From DATEPR01 sp036502345 (GTDB lineage: Bacteria; Actinomycetota; Actinomycetes; Mycobacteriales; Pseudonocardiaceae): a stretch of 7,559 nt of DNA. The notes beneath the pieces were generated by a model. It searched no databases. It was not told the origin of the DNA and saw only the letters and a list, made by a program, of their open reading frames with translations. A program made the translations under genes and the position numbers. Shown one piece after another: positions 6,822 through 7,559 of the stretch; within the stretch, counting starts at the first letter, position 1, and the number at the start of each line of letters is the position of its first letter. The stretch lies in assembly GCA_036502345.1 (NCBI GenBank), contig DASXYT010000050.1, positions 1 through 7,559 on the forward strand, in the 5' to 3' direction.

Positions 6822-7559
6822 ATGACGCCCCCGCACAACTACCTGGCGGTGATCAAGGTCGTCGGCATTGGCGGCGGCGGGGTCAACGCTGTGAACCGCA
6901 TGATCGAGGTCGGGCTGAAAGGCGTCGAGTTCATCGCGGTGAACACGGACGCCCAGGCCCTGCTGATGTCCGACGCCGACGTGAAGCTGGACATCGGCCG
7001 CGAGCTGACCAGAGGGCTCGGCGCCGGGGCGAACCCGGACGTCGGCCGTAAGGCCGCCGAGGACCACCGCGAAGAGATCGAAGAGGTCATCAAGGGCGCC
7101 GACATGGTGTTCGTGACCGCCGGTGAGGGCGGTGGCACCGGCACCGGTGGCGCGCCCGTGGTGGCCAGCATCGCCCGCAAGCTGGGCGCGCTCACCATCG
7201 GCGTGGTGACCCGCCCGTTCACGTTCGAGGGCAAGCGCCGCGCGGGGCAGGCCGAGGACGGCATCAGCCAGCTGCGCAACGAGTGCGACACCCTGATCGT
7301 GATCCCGAACGACCGGCTGCTGCAGCTCGGCGACGTGGGTGTGTCGCTGATGGACGCGTTCCGCTCGGCGGATGAGGTGCTGCTCTCCGGTGTGCAGGGC
7401 ATCACCGACCTGATCACCACCCCCGGTCTGATCAACCTGGACTTCGCCGACGTGAAGAGCGTCATGTCCGGCGCGGGCAGCGCGCTGATGGGCATCGGCT
7501 CGGCGCGCGGCGAGGGCCGGGCCGTGCAGGCCGCCGGCAAGGCCATCAACTCGCCCCTG
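6822..7559 (+). CDS. ftsZ: Cell division protein FtsZ (3' end outside window)
   Basis: Tubulin-like GTPase that assembles the cytokinetic Z-ring at midcell or, in filamentous actinobacteria, at sporulation septa. The frame is open from the ATG to the right edge, giving the first 246 residues. Visible are the N-terminal nucleotide-binding motif VVGIGGGGVNAVNRM (13-27), NTDAQAL (41-47), the tubulin signature GGGTGTG (103-109), TRPFTFEGKRR (130-140) and the synergy (T7) loop NLDFADVKSVMSGAG (205-219) with Asn205, Asp207 and Asp210 in place. All GTP-binding and hydrolysis residues in this part look intact. The rest of the C-terminal subdomain, the linker and the tail peptide lie beyond the window. 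The ATG is chosen for its Shine-Dalgarno sequence and because MTPPHNYLAV is the usual actinobacterial N-terminus. Unlike the upstream genes, this segment uses no AGG Arg codons, consistent with high expression. Confidence 0.97.
   Translation, partial: MTPPHNYLAVIKVVGIGGGGVNAVNRMIEVGLKGVEFIAVNTDAQALLMSDADVKLDIGRELTRGLGAGANPDVGRKAAEDHREEIEEVIKGADMVFVTAGEGGGTGTGGAPVVASIARKLGALTIGVVTRPFTFEGKRRAGQAEDGISQLRNECDTLIVIPNDRLLQLGDVGVSLMDAFRSADEVLLSGVQGITDLITTPGLINLDFADVKSVMSGAGSALMGIGSARGEGRAVQAAGKAINSPL

Noticed and set aside
6560..7051. + strand ORF of 163 aa spanning the gap and the start of ftsZ
   Set aside because: It overlaps more than 200 bp of the strongly supported ftsZ frame and its second half is an Arg/Gly-rich frame shadow; no ribosome binding site of note.

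Overview
The window is a piece of an actinobacterial division and cell wall (dcw) gene cluster, all on the + strand: murD (5' end cut off) - ftsW - murG - murC - ftsQ - 427-bp gap - ftsZ (3' end cut off). The DNA is very GC-rich (about 70% by eye) with strong third-position G/C. Other actinobacterial marks are the direct murC-ftsQ junction without murB or ddl, the absence of ftsA between ftsQ and ftsZ, the MurD motif DHLDWHG, the long charged cytoplasmic tails on FtsW and FtsQ, and an FtsZ N-terminus (MTPPHNYLAVIKVVGIGGGG) typical of mycobacteria and Pseudonocardiaceae. A Pseudonocardiaceae-type genus is my best guess; the exact genus cannot be read from this window.

From position 1 to 6394 the five genes are packed so tightly that every junction is a 4-bp stop/start overlap: ATGA (murD/ftsW), TTGA (ftsW/murG), ATGA (murG/murC) and GTGA (murC/ftsQ). 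They almost certainly form one transcript with coupled translation. MurC and MurD add L-Ala and D-Glu to UDP-MurNAc. MurG converts lipid I to lipid II. FtsW polymerises lipid II at the septum, FtsQ is a bitopic divisome scaffold, and FtsZ forms the ring that positions them.

The only substantial non-coding stretch is 6395-6821, between ftsQ and ftsZ. I found no convincing gene in it. It holds a triple direct repeat (GGATGTC at exact 11-bp steps, 6497-6525), a perfect TTGACA hexamer (6681-6686) followed at once by a perfect 13-bp inverted repeat (6688-6718), and a good Shine-Dalgarno sequence (6807-6813) before the ftsZ ATG at 6822. This is very probably where ftsZ gets its own transcriptional control.

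The genes are ordinary, intact core genes. I see no mobile element, CRISPR array, tRNA, rRNA or accessory system, and nothing that supports a previously undescribed multi-gene system. The points worth a second look are regulatory: the ftsQ-ftsZ gap, and some translational and codon-usage patterns.
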